DNA of 64,000 nt from Paenibacillus glacialis (lineage in GTDB: Bacteria; Bacillota; Bacilli; Paenibacillales; Paenibacillaceae): NCBI RefSeq assembly GCF_001637205.1, contig NZ_LVJH01000010.1, forward strand, positions 16,015 through 80,014, read 5' to 3'. The notes below the pieces were generated by a model. It was not told where the DNA came from. It searched no databases and saw only the letters and a list, made by a program, of their open reading frames with translations. Positions 24,741 to 33,950 of this stretch are shown in pieces. A program made the position numbers and the translations under genes. Positions within the stretch are counted from its first letter, which is position 1; each line of letters begins with the position of its first letter.

Positions 24741-27092
24741 ATGGGCACGAGCGATCAGGAATGGCGTGACGAACAGCACCGAGTCGATGAAGTAACGACC
24801 AAAGTTACACGTAGAATTGAGAAACTTCAACGAGAAGTAGGAACTGTACGCGGTGACGTCGTAGATTTGCGTAAGGAGTTCTGGGACGAAGTAAGAGTAA
24901 ATTTTAGTAGTTCGGATGACTTAGGCGAAACTTCTACCAGTCTTCGGCAACAGTCTCAGGTATTATCAGAGCGAGAACGGAGTCACCTTCAGTCCTCGGA
25001 GTCTCTAAAGAAAATGAAGTTACTTGTTAGGTCTCCTTATTTCGGACGGATTGACTTTGAAGAAGATGGATCGAATAACAATGAAACGATTTACCTTGGT
25101 ATAGCTTCATTGTTGGATGACGATGATGAGGAATTTCTTGTATATGACTGGCGTGCGCCAGTATCAAGTCTATACTATGATGGTGCACCGGGACCGACTA
25201 GTTATGATACACCTATGGGCGAGATTAATGGGGAAATGAAGCTTAAACGGCAGTTCGTCATTCGTAACGCCCAAATTGATGTCATGTTTGACACTGGCGT
25301 GACGATAGGTGATGAGCTACTTCAACAGGTGCTTAGTCACAGTGCTGATAACCAAATGAAGAGCATCGTAGCCACGATTCAAAAGGAACAAAACGCGGTA
25401 ATTCGTAATGACAAGAGTCGGATGTTGGTTGTTCAGGGTTCGGCTGGTAGTGGTAAAACATCTGCTGCTCTACAGCGTGTTGCCTACTTACTTTACAAAT
25501 ATCGTGCGATCTTGAAAGCAGATCAAGTTCTTCTCTTCTCGCCAAATCCTCTGTTTAATAGTTATGTGTCTTCGGTTCTTCCGGAGCTTGGGGAAGAGAA
25601 TATGCAACAAACAACCTTTCAGGCCTATTTAGACTTTCGACTAGCCAAAGAATTTGAACTTGAAGATATATTTACACAAATGGAAACTATGCTACAGACA
25701 GACGAGGGACACTCACTTGAAGTAAAGAGGGCATCCATAAATTTTAAATCTTCTCCTGCATATATAGAGGTCATTACCCGGTACAAGGGGTATTTAGAGT
25801 CTCGCGGAATGATGTTTAGACCCATTCAATTCCAAGGAAGAATGATTATATCTTCTGATACGATGAAGGAGAAGTTCTATAGCTTTGAACCCAGCGTGGA
25901 GCTCGCGAATCGCATTGAATTGATGCGGGAATGGATGCTGAAGGAATTGTCAGTATTCGCTAAAAAGGAGAGAGAGGCAGCTTGGGTGGACAATCAGATT
26001 GATCTGCTAAGTGCTGATGAGTATCAGAAAGCGTATACTCATGTTCGACGGAAACAACATAAGAAGAAGGATACCTTTGATGATTATGAGAAGGAGCGGG
26101 ATCTACTAGCTCGTATGATCGTGAATGAATGGCTTAAACCCGTTCGTAAATGGATCAAACGCAAACGTTTCGTGGATGCAAAGGGATTGTATCGTGAACT
26201 ATTTCTCAACAACGAACTTCTTCAAGTCGTTAGCGGGCAGAGTTCGTTACCTGTATTTTGGGATGAAATTAGCGAAATTACGGTAGCTGACCTTAAGAAG
26301 GGTAAGTTATCATATGAGGATGCGACACCCTATCTATATTTACAGGAATTGGTCAAAGGCTTCCAGACGAACAGTGCGATTCGGTATGTGTTCATAGATG
26401 AAGTACAGGATTATGCTCCCTTCCAACTTGAATATTTAAAAAGATTGTTTCCGCGCGCCCGCATGACAGCACTTGGTGATTTGAATCAAGGGATTTATGC
26501 ACATGCATCAGTGCTTGATAGTATGGAATCGCTTCAGCAATTGTACGGTCCACAGCAGACAGAAGTGATATCTCTTATAAGAAGCTACCGTTCAACCTAT
26601 GAGATTGTGGATTTCACCCGTAGTATGATGCCTGGTGGGGAAAGAATTGTCCCATTTAATCGCCAAGGTGATAAACCGATTGTTGTAATTGAAACAGATC
26701 GAGATCAACTTCATCAGAAGATCATTGAAGATATTAAAGCTCTAAATGACCAAGGTTATGAACATACAGCGATTATTTGTAAGACGCTTATGGAGAGCGA
26801 GCAGGTGTATGAAGCTCTTAAGGACCATCTGACGCTGAAAAAAGTGACGAAGACAACACCATCTTTTGTAAAAGGGACCTTGGTTATTCCGTCGTACTTA
26901 GCTAAGGGTGTTGAGTTTGATGCTGTAATAATATATAACGCCTCCAATGAGTTATATGCTCGTGAGAGTGAACGGAAACTATTTTATACGGTTTGTACAC
27001 GTGCTATGCATCTACTTCATATGTACAGTCTTGGAGAACCGAGTCATTTCATTACAGATGTAGGTTCAGAGAAATACGTCTTGATAAACTAA
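24741..27092 (+). CDS. helD: HelD-type UvrD/Rep-like helicase, RNA polymerase recycling factor
   Basis: This 783-residue superfamily 1 ATPase of the HelD family removes RNA polymerase from DNA and recycles stalled complexes. The N-terminal coiled coil (about 1-90: TRRIEKLQREVGTVRGDVVD) is the arm that enters the polymerase secondary channel. Walker A is VVQGSAGSGKTSAALQRVAY near 230. The DExQ-like motif is RYVFIDEVQDYAPFQLEYLK near 555. Motif SYRST is near 615, and LYTVCTRAMH-type motif VI (LFYTVCTRAMHLLHMYSLGE) is near the C-terminus. Length agrees with Bacillus HelD. The start is ATG 24741 behind AAGGGGATG. A terminator follows at 27176. Confidence 0.93.
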   Translation: MGTSDQEWRDEQHRVDEVTTKVTRRIEKLQREVGTVRGDVVDLRKEFWDEVRVNFSSSDDLGETSTSLRQQSQVLSERERSHLQSSESLKKMKLLVRSPYFGRIDFEEDGSNNNETIYLGIASLLDDDDEEFLVYDWRAPVSSLYYDGAPGPTSYDTPMGEINGEMKLKRQFVIRNAQIDVMFDTGVTIGDELLQQVLSHSADNQMKSIVATIQKEQNAVIRNDKSRMLVVQGSAGSGKTSAALQRVAYLLYKYRAILKADQVLLFSPNPLFNSYVSSVLPELGEENMQQTTFQAYLDFRLAKEFELEDIFTQMETMLQTDEGHSLEVKRASINFKSSPAYIEVITRYKGYLESRGMMFRPIQFQGRMIISSDTMKEKFYSFEPSVELANRIELMREWMLKELSVFAKKEREAAWVDNQIDLLSADEYQKAYTHVRRKQHKKKDTFDDYEKERDLLARMIVNEWLKPVRKWIKRKRFVDAKGLYRELFLNNELLQVVSGQSSLPVFWDEISEITVADLKKGKLSYEDATPYLYLQELVKGFQTNSAIRYVFIDEVQDYAPFQLEYLKRLFPRARMTALGDLNQGIYAHASVLDSMESLQQLYGPQQTEVISLIRSYRSTYEIVDFTRSMMPGGERIVPFNRQGDKPIVVIETDRDQLHQKIIEDIKALNDQGYEHTAIICKTLMESEQVYEALKDHLTLKKVTKTTPSFVKGTLVIPSYLAKGVEFDAVIIYNASNELYARESERKLFYTVCTRAMHLLHMYSLGEPSHFITDVGSEKYVLIN

Positions 27093-27174
27093 ACCCTATG
27101 AGGGGTAAGAAATATCAACGTTTTCTTGAGAAGTAAGGTTATGTTTGTGAATGATGCGATCTTAGAGTAAATGC

Positions 27175-27201
27175 TAGGTGGTCCCGCGAGGCCACCTTTT
27201 T
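27175..27201 (+). terminator. Terminator of helD
   Basis: AGGTGG and CCACCT flank TCCCGCGAGG, followed by TTTT. Confidence 0.65.
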
Positions 27202-27332
27202 CTGCATATATTTGTTTGCGGTATGCTCGGGAAGTTTTTGAGATATGCTAACAAGCGTGGACTTGTGTTTGACATGAAACCAAATGGTATCGTAATTACA
27301 GAATAGAAATATACATTAATGGAGGTCTTTAA

Positions 27333-27767
27333 ATGGAAAACAAACATATACAAGCAACAGAGGACATACCGGATATTGTACAAACCCTTATCCTTAAGGC
27401 TTCGATTCAAAAGGTGTGGAACGCTGTTGCGACTGCAGAGGGAATAGCGGCATGGTTCATGCCAAATGATTTTCAACCGATCGAAGGTTATGAGTTTCAT
27501 TTGGAAGCAGGACCTTTCGGTAAATCGCCTTGTAAAGTAACAGTTATTGATCCGCCACACAAGCTTTCCTTCAATTGGGGTAAAGATTGGGCAATAACGT
27601 TCGAGTTAGTTGAGTTGGAGGGTACAACAGAATTTACACTCACTCATTCAGGTTGGGATGCAGATAGTATTACTGAATTTGGAGAGACACATGCCATTGT
27701 ACGCGAGAGAATGGCGAATGGATGGGTTGGATTGGTGGATTCGCTTAGAAAGATTATTGAGGTCTAA
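27333..27767 (+). CDS. SRPBCC (AHSA1-like) domain protein
   Basis: This 144-residue single START/Bet v1-like domain of the AHSA1/CalC group has a hydrophobic ligand cavity. It has VQTLILKASIQKVWNAVATA at the start, AAWFMPNDFQPIEGYEFHLE in the middle and HAIVRERMANGWVGLVDSLR as the C-terminal helix. Such proteins bind hydrophobic ligands or quench reactive compounds. The start is ATG 27333 behind GGAGGTC. The stop is one base before the start of an ArsR-family regulator gene, a common Bacillales pairing in which the regulator probably controls this bicistron. Confidence 0.9.
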   Translation: MENKHIQATEDIPDIVQTLILKASIQKVWNAVATAEGIAAWFMPNDFQPIEGYEFHLEAGPFGKSPCKVTVIDPPHKLSFNWGKDWAITFELVELEGTTEFTLTHSGWDADSITEFGETHAIVRERMANGWVGLVDSLRKIIEV

Positions 27768-27768
27768 G

Positions 27769-28146
27769 ATGGCTGAGTCCGCATCTAAGCATGATGTATT
27801 TCAAGCAATCGCCGACCCAACACGCCGCAGGCTACTGCGCTTGCTCGGTGATCAGGAGATGTCGGTAACCATCATAAGCGGGCATTTTACAATGAGTCGT
27901 ACAGCTGTGTCCAAGCATCTAAGAGTGCTTGCCGACGCTGGACTGGTAAAAGATCAGAAGGTTGGCCGAGAAACGCGTTATAGATTAGATCCTGAGCCAC
28001 TACTTGAACTTAAGAAATGGCTTTCAAACTACGAACGCTTCTGGGAGAATAAATTATCCGTACTTAAGAGGTACGTCGAATCGGATGACCCGGCTGTTAT
28101 GGAATCATTTCTACCACTCCGGACATATAAGGAGAACGAGAAATAG
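27769..28146 (+). CDS. ArsR-family transcriptional regulator
   Basis: This 125-residue winged helix protein includes AIADPTRRRLLRLLGDQEMS, VTIISGHFTMSRTAVSKHLR and VLADAGLVKDQKVGRETRYR. The arsenic-sensor CxC in the recognition helix is absent, so it belongs to the metal-independent group usually linked to SRPBCC genes. I chose ATG 27769, one base after the SRPBCC stop, with GAGG at 27759 as ribosome binding site. Longer upstream starts would overlap the SRPBCC gene without homology. The C-terminal tail is helical (KKWLSNYERFWENKLSVLKR). Confidence 0.9.
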   Translation: MAESASKHDVFQAIADPTRRRLLRLLGDQEMSVTIISGHFTMSRTAVSKHLRVLADAGLVKDQKVGRETRYRLDPEPLLELKKWLSNYERFWENKLSVLKRYVESDDPAVMESFLPLRTYKENEK

Positions 28147-28171
28147 GCTCTTTGTGAGAGCCTATTTTTCA
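28141..28171 (+). terminator. Terminator of the SRPBCC-ArsR unit
   Basis: AAATAGGCTCT-ttgtg-AGAGCCTATTTTTC. The stem overlaps the ArsR stop codon. Confidence 0.8.
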
Positions 28172-28262
28172 ATCTTCACCCTTTTAAATTGGTAATATGA
28201 ATATGACTGGAACAATTAAACCACAATAGGTATGTCTGAAGTACCCTAAAGGTGGTTTAAGA

Positions 28263-29465
28263 ATGAAGAATAAGAAGTGGGACTTGGTTGCACTTGCCTC
28301 CATTCCGCTCATCATGACGCTTGGTAACTCCATGCTAATTCCTATTTTACCGCTAATTTCACGGGAACTTCATGTTAGTTCTTTCAAAGTAAGTATGTTA
28401 ATTACGGTGTATGCGATTGTGGCTATACTATTAATTCCTATTGCGGGTTATCTGTCTGATCGGTTCGGTAGGAAAAAAGTTATCATTCCAAGTCTAATCA
28501 TTGCTGCAGTGGGGGGAGCGATCTCTGCGATTGCAGCATGGCTAACGGCTGATATGACAGCTTACTGGATCATACTTGGGGGGAGATTTCTTCAAGGAAT
28601 CGGCGCAGCGGGAGCATTTCCTATTGTTATCCCATTAGTGGGAGATATGTTTGACCAAGAGGAAGAGGTAAGTAAGGGCTTAGGAATTATTGAAACCGCG
28701 AACACATTGGGAAAAGTCATTAGTCCGATCTTAGGAGCGGCACTCGGGATTGTGTTATGGTACTTACCCTTTATTAGTATCCCGATACTCTGTATGATCT
28801 CGTTAGTGCTCGTCATATTTCTTGTCCAATCTCCCAAAAGGGACGCGTCCGACGTATCTTTAAAGAAATTTCTATTGGGAACGAAAGATGCGTTGAAGGA
28901 AAAAGGCCGTTGGTTATATGCCATTTTTGCTGTAGGTTGCATCTGTATGTTTATATTGTTCGGAGTGCTCTTCTATTTATCAGATACCCTAGAATCGAAA
29001 TATAAACTTGATGGAGTTCTCAAAGGATTGGTGCTGGCGATTCCACTTGCAGTTCTTTGCTTGAGCTCCTACATCGGTGGGAAAGTGATTGGACAGGATA
29101 AGAGCCGCATGAAATGGATCGGGTTCGGTGGGATGGCGCTTATAACCATTTGTCTAATCATTACTGGCTTTAGTAGTCAGATTGTGTTTGTGATTAGTCT
29201 GTTTTCTCTTTGCGGTGCAGGAATAGGAATCGCTCTTCCTTGTATGGATGCGTTAATTACGGAAGGAATTGAGAAAGAACAAAGAGGGACAATTACATCC
29301 TTATATAGCAGTACGAGATTTATCGGGGTATCTCTTGGTCCTCCAATCGTATCATTGTTACAGAATGTGAATCACTGGATCCTGTTTAGCATTATGGCTG
29401 CGCTTGGAGGAATAGGTGGGTTGCTGATCTTGATTGCGATCAAGCCTTCAGAGGAGAAAGCTTAG
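28263..29465 (+). CDS. MFS multidrug efflux-type transporter
   Basis: This 400-residue major facilitator has 12 predicted helices. The loop 2-3 motif A is GYLSDRFGRKKVIIPS. Motif C-like GIGAAGAFPIVIPLVGDMFD lies around helix 5, which is typical of drug:H+ antiporters of the DHA1 family (YvmA/Bmr-like). Substrate unknown. The start is ATG 28263 behind AAAGGTGG. It stands alone, with the next gene 87 bases downstream on the same strand. Confidence 0.88.
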   Translation: MKNKKWDLVALASIPLIMTLGNSMLIPILPLISRELHVSSFKVSMLITVYAIVAILLIPIAGYLSDRFGRKKVIIPSLIIAAVGGAISAIAAWLTADMTAYWIILGGRFLQGIGAAGAFPIVIPLVGDMFDQEEEVSKGLGIIETANTLGKVISPILGAALGIVLWYLPFISIPILCMISLVLVIFLVQSPKRDASDVSLKKFLLGTKDALKEKGRWLYAIFAVGCICMFILFGVLFYLSDTLESKYKLDGVLKGLVLAIPLAVLCLSSYIGGKVIGQDKSRMKWIGFGGMALITICLIITGFSSQIVFVISLFSLCGAGIGIALPCMDALITEGIEKEQRGTITSLYSSTRFIGVSLGPPIVSLLQNVNHWILFSIMAALGGIGGLLILIAIKPSEEKA

Positions 29466-29552
29466 AATCGCTTAGGTGAGATATATGTAATATTATAACG
29501 ATATAATTTAGAAGTATAATAGCCTGGTTAACATGAAGAGAGGTGTATAACC

Positions 29553-29951
29553 ATGGCTGAAACTGTGAAAACACATCAGCGGACTAAACCAACTAAAAAC
29601 AATGGTCCACGTATTCTTCGGGAGAAAAATATCGTTGCTATCATGATCAACAAATATTGTGTGGGACATGGACATACTCGAAGCAAAAGGGTAGAACATG
29701 GCTCTGTTGAACTATGTGCAAATTGCTTAGAACTTCTTCAGTACAGCCATCTTCGCCTAGAACACTGTCGTTTTGGTGAGGAGAAAAAAACTTGTGGGCA
29801 ATGCCCTATTCACTGCTATAAACCGGATCGGCGACTGCAGATTAAGACAGTTATGAAGTATGCTGGACCGCGTATGTTATGGAGTCATCCGTTTACGGCG
29901 TTAAGACATGCGATGGATGGAATAATTGGACCGAGAGAAAAACGCGTATAA
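29553..29951 (+). CDS. Nitrous oxide-stimulated promoter family protein
   Basis: This 132-residue small Cys-rich cytoplasmic protein belongs to PF11756. It has REKNIVAIMINKYCVGHGHT, LCANCLELLQYSHLRLEHCR, FGEEKKTCGQCPIHCYKPDR and a C-terminal YAGPRMLWSHPFTALRHAMD. The pattern of two CxxC pairs plus further Cys and His suggests metal binding. Despite the family name, the biochemical role is not established. The start is ATG 29553 behind GAGAGGTG. Terminator at 29998. Confidence 0.88.
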   Translation: MAETVKTHQRTKPTKNNGPRILREKNIVAIMINKYCVGHGHTRSKRVEHGSVELCANCLELLQYSHLRLEHCRFGEEKKTCGQCPIHCYKPDRRLQIKTVMKYAGPRMLWSHPFTALRHAMDGIIGPREKRV

Positions 29952-29997
29952 GATAGAGAGATCGAGTCGTACTTAGGTGGATTGATCGTTTATAATC

Positions 29998-30047
29998 TAA
30001 GAGTCATGAGGTATGGATGATTGTTCCTACTAGATGACTCTTTTTCA
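29998..30047 (+). terminator. Terminator after the PF11756 gene
   Basis: AAGAGTCAT and ATGACTCTT flank a 30-base loop with its own pairing, followed by TTTC. Confidence 0.65.
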
Positions 30048-30229
30048 TTGTCGAAAGTGAGTTATGGATAGGTAAGCTTACATTTCATGTGGAAAAATCG
30101 TCTACTGATGATCATGAGCAGTTGCAAACAGTTCCGGCCAACGCTACAATGAACCCTTATATGTACATAAGAATTTGTTATTCAGACCAAACAAAAAAGT
30201 GAGAAATGTTAAGGGAGGATGACATATCA

Positions 30230-30631
30230 TTGGCTTATTTGAAAGCTAGAGTAGTTTATATTATTGTATTCTTTACGGTAATCATTCTAGGGATTAGCTC
30301 GAGAGTTCTAACAGATGTAATACCCATATTTGTTTCAAGACATTTCGGAGATATCTTCTGGGCAAGTATGGTTTATTTCGGTTGTAGGATATTGCTCTTA
30401 AAACAAAGATTAATGGTGTCTGTGTATCTGAGTGTACTCTTTAGTTTTACTATTGAATTCAGTCAGTTGTACCAAGCAGAGTGGATCAATAGCATACGAT
30501 CAACCGTGCTCGGAGCACTCATATTAGGAAGAGGTTTCTTAAGTGTTGATTTAATAAGATACATGGTAGGGATTGTGTTCTCTTATGTTATGGATTACTT
30601 CTGGATTAGCCATGTGAAAGAGAAGCATTAG
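30230..30631 (+). CDS. DUF2809 family membrane protein
   Basis: This 133-residue small membrane protein has four predicted helices. The first ends IILGISSRV, followed by VSRHFGDIFWASMVYFGCRI, FSFTIEFSQLYQAEWINSIR and STVLGALILGRGFLSVDLIR, all characteristic of DUF2809. TTG at 30230 is favoured: AGGGAGG lies 11 bases before it and the family usually starts at this point. An upstream ATG at 30206 would precede that ribosome binding site. Function unknown. Confidence 0.8.
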   Translation: MAYLKARVVYIIVFFTVIILGISSRVLTDVIPIFVSRHFGDIFWASMVYFGCRILLLKQRLMVSVYLSVLFSFTIEFSQLYQAEWINSIRSTVLGALILGRGFLSVDLIRYMVGIVFSYVMDYFWISHVKEKH

Positions 30632-30665
30632 AACAAAAAAATTAATAAGAAAGAGGATGAGACTG

Positions 30666-30953
30666 ATGAGTTACCTTAAATGGTTAGAAGGTTGGTATGA
30701 AAGTTATTGTGATGATGAATGGGAGCAAACACATGTAGTGAAGATTGAATCGATTGATACGCCCGGATGGAGAGTAACCATTCCATTGCTTGAAACTGAA
30801 CTAGAAGATAAACAATTAAATGAAATTATTATAGATCGTGATGACAATGACTGGGTAAGATGTTGGATAAAAGATGGACATTTTGAAGGCGCAGGTGGGT
30901 TAAGGAATTTAGAAGAGATGATAAAGCTATTTAAGGAGTGGGGAGAAGAATAG
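30666..30953 (+). CDS. Immunity protein 53 (Imm53) family, orphan
   Basis: This 95-residue acidic protein matches the Imm53 family. It has YLKWLEGWYESYCDDEWEQT followed by HVVKIESIDTPGWRVTIPLL and ends RNLEEMIKLFKEWGEE. Imm53 proteins are predicted to neutralise polymorphic-toxin nucleases of contact-dependent systems. No toxin, WXG100/LXG leader or secretion gene is within the window, so this is an orphan immunity gene. It could protect against toxins of neighbours. ATG 30666 has AGAGG 9 bases upstream; an earlier ATG at 30657 overlaps that site. Confidence 0.8.
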   Translation: MSYLKWLEGWYESYCDDEWEQTHVVKIESIDTPGWRVTIPLLETELEDKQLNEIIIDRDDNDWVRCWIKDGHFEGAGGLRNLEEMIKLFKEWGEE

Positions 30954-30970
30954 GGACGGTTTCTAGTCAT

Positions 30971-31001
30971 ATAAATAACCCAACTGTAAAAGCTTGGGTT
31001 A
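30971..31001 (-). terminator. Terminator for the second chemoreceptor gene
   Basis: AACCCAA and TTGGGTT pair across an 11-base loop. On the minus strand TTATTTAT follows. Confidence 0.5.
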
Positions 31002-31028
31002 AGGTTGAATAATACGTATTGTAAGATG

Positions 31029-32738
31029 TTAGAGATGTGTTTTGTCAGTCTTAAATGTATTTACAACCTTGAATAAATCCTGAGAAATATCCAGCAAGCT
31101 CTTAGCAGAAGCTGTAATTTCTTCCGTAGATGCCAACTGCTCTTCAGCAGCAGAGGCTACGGTCTGAGCTGTAGCCGATGTTTGCTGGGCTACAGCACCT
31201 ACATTAGTTACTGTTGCAGCGACTTCTTCCGTACTTGCTGCCATTTGTTCAGCTGCTGCTGCCGTTTCTTGCACTTTCAGGGCAACCATATCAGAAGATT
31301 TAAAGATCTGATGGAATGCTTTCTCAGCTTCTCTAACCTCATGTAAACCTTCATTCACTTCTATTAGACCTTCATTCATTACTTGAACGGCCCTTGCTGA
31401 ATCTGCTTGGATGTTATTGATTAATGCTGAAATACTTTGAACAGATTCTTCCGTTTGGGAGGCCAGCTTACGTACTTCGTTAGCCACTACTGCAAATCCC
31501 ATGCCGGCGTCACCAGCGCGTGCTGCTTCGATAGCTGCATTTAATGCTAGTAGATTCGTTTGCGATGAAATATTTCCTATTAAAGTGGAGACTTCACTAA
31601 TATTATTGGAGTGAATCTCCAATTCCTTCAATACTCCGTTGGCATTATCCACAGCTGTACTGACTGCTTGCATTTTATGTGAGACCCGTTGCATAGATTC
31701 GGTTCCCGTCTTTGCATGCTCAGTTGCAGATAGAGAAAGCTCCGATACATCAGATGCTGTCTCAGCAATTCGTTGTATCCCTGAGGACATTTCATCCATA
31801 GCTCGGCTACAATCCAAGGAGCTTTGGGCTTGAATTTCTGCACCGGTGGCAACTTCTTGAACCGAAAGGGTAACGTGATTGGAGGCATCAGCATTATTTC
31901 TAGAGTTAAAGAGTAGCTGTTCAGAAGATGAAGCCACTTTGTGAGAAGCGCTTAGCATTTGGTTAACTGATTCTCTCAAGTGTACAACCATACGATTAAC
32001 AGCAAGAACCATGGTTCCAATTTCGTCTTTATTTTTGACGACGATTGTCTCTACAGTAAGATCACCATCCGCAATACGATTGAGTGCTTCTGACACTTTT
32101 CTCACAGGAACAGAGATGCTTCGAATAAGGATTGATCCTACAATAATGATAAACATGACCATCGTACCGAGACCGATTAATAACTGGATCATGCTAGAGC
32201 TTGATAAATCTTTGCTGTCTTGTTCAGCAGCTATAGCTCCATCGTGATTAAATTGCACAATGGGAGTGACCAATTGTTTCACCTTACCAAGGGATTCCGC
32301 TATTTTTGTTGTTGCTTCTCTTATTTCCACTGAATAGAGTTCCGACTTTTCAAATGTAGCGAAAGCTTCTTTGAATATCTTCCATTCTGCTGTTAACTTC
32401 GTGAAATTAGCTCTATCTTTATCATTATCTAGTGAATCTTGATAGCTTAATAATAAACCATCGACTTTAGCCATTGTACTGGAGATATCTGTGAATAAAT
32501 CGGTACGCTCCTGTACGACTTTAGTGGCTAGAATTTTATATTGTGCAAAATCGATATGTTCTACGTGATAGTTGATGGCTTGGATGGTTTCAATCCCCTT
32601 CAACCATACTTGAACAGTTTGTACGTTATTTGATGTAAGCTTCTGAATCCTACTAATATCCGACCAGGAAAAGGCTCCTATCATAACGATCAGACTGGCA
32701 AATACTGCAACGAATTTTGTTTTTACTGTAAACCTCAT
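31029..32738 (-). CDS. Methyl-accepting chemotaxis protein with four-helix-bundle sensor
   Basis: This 569-residue transmembrane chemoreceptor has a first membrane helix at about 9-29 and an external helical sensor of about 150 residues (4HB_MCP-like). The second helix is near 185-208 ([19 protein letters not shown]). HAMP follows with [20 protein letters not shown]. The signalling hairpin tip has [20 protein letters not shown] and [21 protein letters not shown] chose ATG 32738 with AAAGGGGC 8 bases upstream; an upstream start at 32789 adds 17 non-conserved residues. The signal sensed is unknown. Confidence 0.93.
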   Translation of the reverse strand: MRFTVKTKFVAVFASLIVMIGAFSWSDISRIQKLTSNNVQTVQVWLKGIETIQAINYHVEHIDFAQYKILATKVVQERTDLFTDISSTMAKVDGLLLSYQDSLDNDKDRANFTKLTAEWKIFKEAFATFEKSELYSVEIREATTKIAESLGKVKQLVTPIVQFNHDGAIAAEQDSKDLSSSSMIQLLIGLGTMVMFIIIVGSILIRSISVPVRKVSEALNRIADGDLTVETIVVKNKDEIGTMVLAVNRMVVHLRESVNQMLSASHKVASSSEQLLFNSRNNADASNHVTLSVQEVATGAEIQAQSSLDCSRAMDEMSSGIQRIAETASDVSELSLSATEHAKTGTESMQRVSHKMQAVSTAVDNANGVLKELEIHSNNISEVSTLIGNISSQTNLLALNAAIEAARAGDAGMGFAVVANEVRKLASQTEESVQSISALINNIQADSARAVQVMNEGLIEVNEGLHEVREAEKAFHQIFKSSDMVALKVQETAAAAEQMAASTEEVAATVTNVGAVAQQTSATAQTVASAAEEQLASTEEITASAKSLLDISQDLFKVVNTFKTDKTHL

Positions 32739-32789
32739 TATGAAATTGCCCCTTTCAACACTATCTAATTCTATATATATTATCGTCAT

Positions 32790-33027
32790 TTCAGATTGAA
32801 AATTTAGTAGGAAAGTAGGAGAGCAATGGGAGAAAAGGACTGAATCTCGTGAATAATCTGGGATATCGGACCATAAATTTTACAAAGGAAGAGGACTTGA
32901 AGTTACAGGCTATCGAATTTTGAAGAAATGAAGGCAATCATAGAACCAGAACCGACTCTGTAGATAAGGGGTTCAAATTTTCCAATATCTATGTTAGTAT
33001 GTATCCAATTGAATACGTTAGATCACT
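32790..33027. other. Intergenic region with the thi operon promoter
   Basis: No gene is visible. The TPP riboswitch starts at its downstream end, so the promoter of the thi operon must lie here (TTCAAA near 32972 and TATGTTAGTAT near 32990 are weak candidates). Confidence 0.35.
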
Positions 33028-33109
33028 AGGGGTGCTATTTGGCTGAGACGGAAGTGTGTGATTCCAAACCCTTTGAACCTGATCTGGATTATACCAGCGT
33101 AGGGAAGTG
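33028..33109 (+). promoter_or_regulatory. TPP riboswitch (THI box)
   Basis: The conserved THI elements occur in order: AGGGGTGC at 33028, GGCTGAGACGGAAG at 33041, ACCCTTTGAACCTGATCTGG at 33068 and ATACCAGCGTAGGGAAGT at 33091. A terminator hairpin at 33181 lies between it and tenI. Binding of thiamine pyrophosphate should favour termination and shut off the downstream tenI-thiO-thiS-thiG operon. Confidence 0.95.
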
Positions 33110-33180
33110 AGCTTAAGAGCTTTGGTTAAGATAGGTTTGTATGCGTATATACGTCTGCATTCTTTTGACTATGGTTATAG

Positions 33181-33213
33181 AGCCACCTTCTAAGCAGAGG
33201 GCGGCTTTTTTTG
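33181..33213 (+). terminator. Riboswitch-controlled terminator
   Basis: AGCCACCTTCT-aag-CAGAGGGCGGCT pairs with minor mismatch and is followed by TTTTTTT. It lies between the TPP riboswitch and tenI, as expected for an attenuator. Confidence 0.85.
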
Positions 33214-33263
33214 TTGGTTTCTTATCTTGAGTTGTACTTACGAAAAGAGTAGGAGGAAAGAAA

Positions 33264-33869
33264 ATGCCCGGACGAGAGTTACATGTGATCTCAAATGGTC
33301 AATCTGAATTGGAGCGTTATACGAGGATAGCTACGCTTATTCATCCTTATGTAACGGCCTTTCATCTTAGGGAGAAATCATGTAGTGCAGCTGAAATCTG
33401 GGAGGGAGTACATGCTTTGAAGGCGTGTGGAGTACCTCTCAGTAAAGTATTCATTAACGACCGAGTTGACGTAGCTTGGGCGACGGGTGTGGGAGGTGTA
33501 CAGCTAAGTTACCGTAGCTTAGCTGTGCAGGTAGTCAGGAGAACTTTTCCAAGATTGAGAATAGGACGTTCTGTTCATGATGTTCATGAAGCTGAGGAGA
33601 TGTGCAAACAAGGTGCTGATTATCTATTGTATGGACATATTTTTTCGACAGATTCTAAACCTGGTCAGGGACCTAGAGGAACAAGAGCCTTAGATCAAGT
33701 AGTAAAGAAGGTTCCTATCCCAGTGATTGCGATTGGAGGAATTAAGCCTAATCATGTACAGCAGATTGTCGCAACTGGTGCAGCTGGAATTGCTATATTG
33801 TCGGGCATTACGCAAAGCGATGATCCGTTAAAGTCGGTGAAGGACTACCGAGAGGCATTAAATAGTTAG
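33264..33869 (+). CDS. tenI: TenI-like thiazole tautomerase (thiamine phosphate synthase family)
   Basis: This 201-residue TIM barrel of the ThiE/TenI family has FHLREKSCSAAEIWEGVHAL near residue 33, INDRVDVAWATGVGGVQLSY near 65, IGRSVHDVHEA near 93, YLLYGHIFSTDSKPGQGPRG near 118 and AIGGIKP near 155. TenI converts the thiazole phosphate product of ThiG to its aromatic tautomer. The position as first gene of a thiO-thiS-thiG operon, as in Bacillus subtilis, favours TenI over ThiE. Several ThiE substrate residues would need checking. ATG 33264 follows AGGAGGAAAG. Confidence 0.88.
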   Translation: MPGRELHVISNGQSELERYTRIATLIHPYVTAFHLREKSCSAAEIWEGVHALKACGVPLSKVFINDRVDVAWATGVGGVQLSYRSLAVQVVRRTFPRLRIGRSVHDVHEAEEMCKQGADYLLYGHIFSTDSKPGQGPRGTRALDQVVKKVPIPVIAIGGIKPNHVQQIVATGAAGIAILSGITQSDDPLKSVKDYREALNS

Positions 33870-33950
33870 TGGTATGCTTCCGAATTTAGTTATTTCGATG
33901 CTAATCAAGAAGCTTATGCTCAGCAACTTTTAGGAGGACATGGATCATAA

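Noticed and set aside
27175..27201. AGGTGGTCCCGCG, T-box-like with a T run
   Set aside because: Only about 80 bases separate it from the helD stop, too few for a T-box leader. The downstream gene is an SRPBCC protein. The hairpin AGGTGG/CCACCT with T run is a plain terminator.
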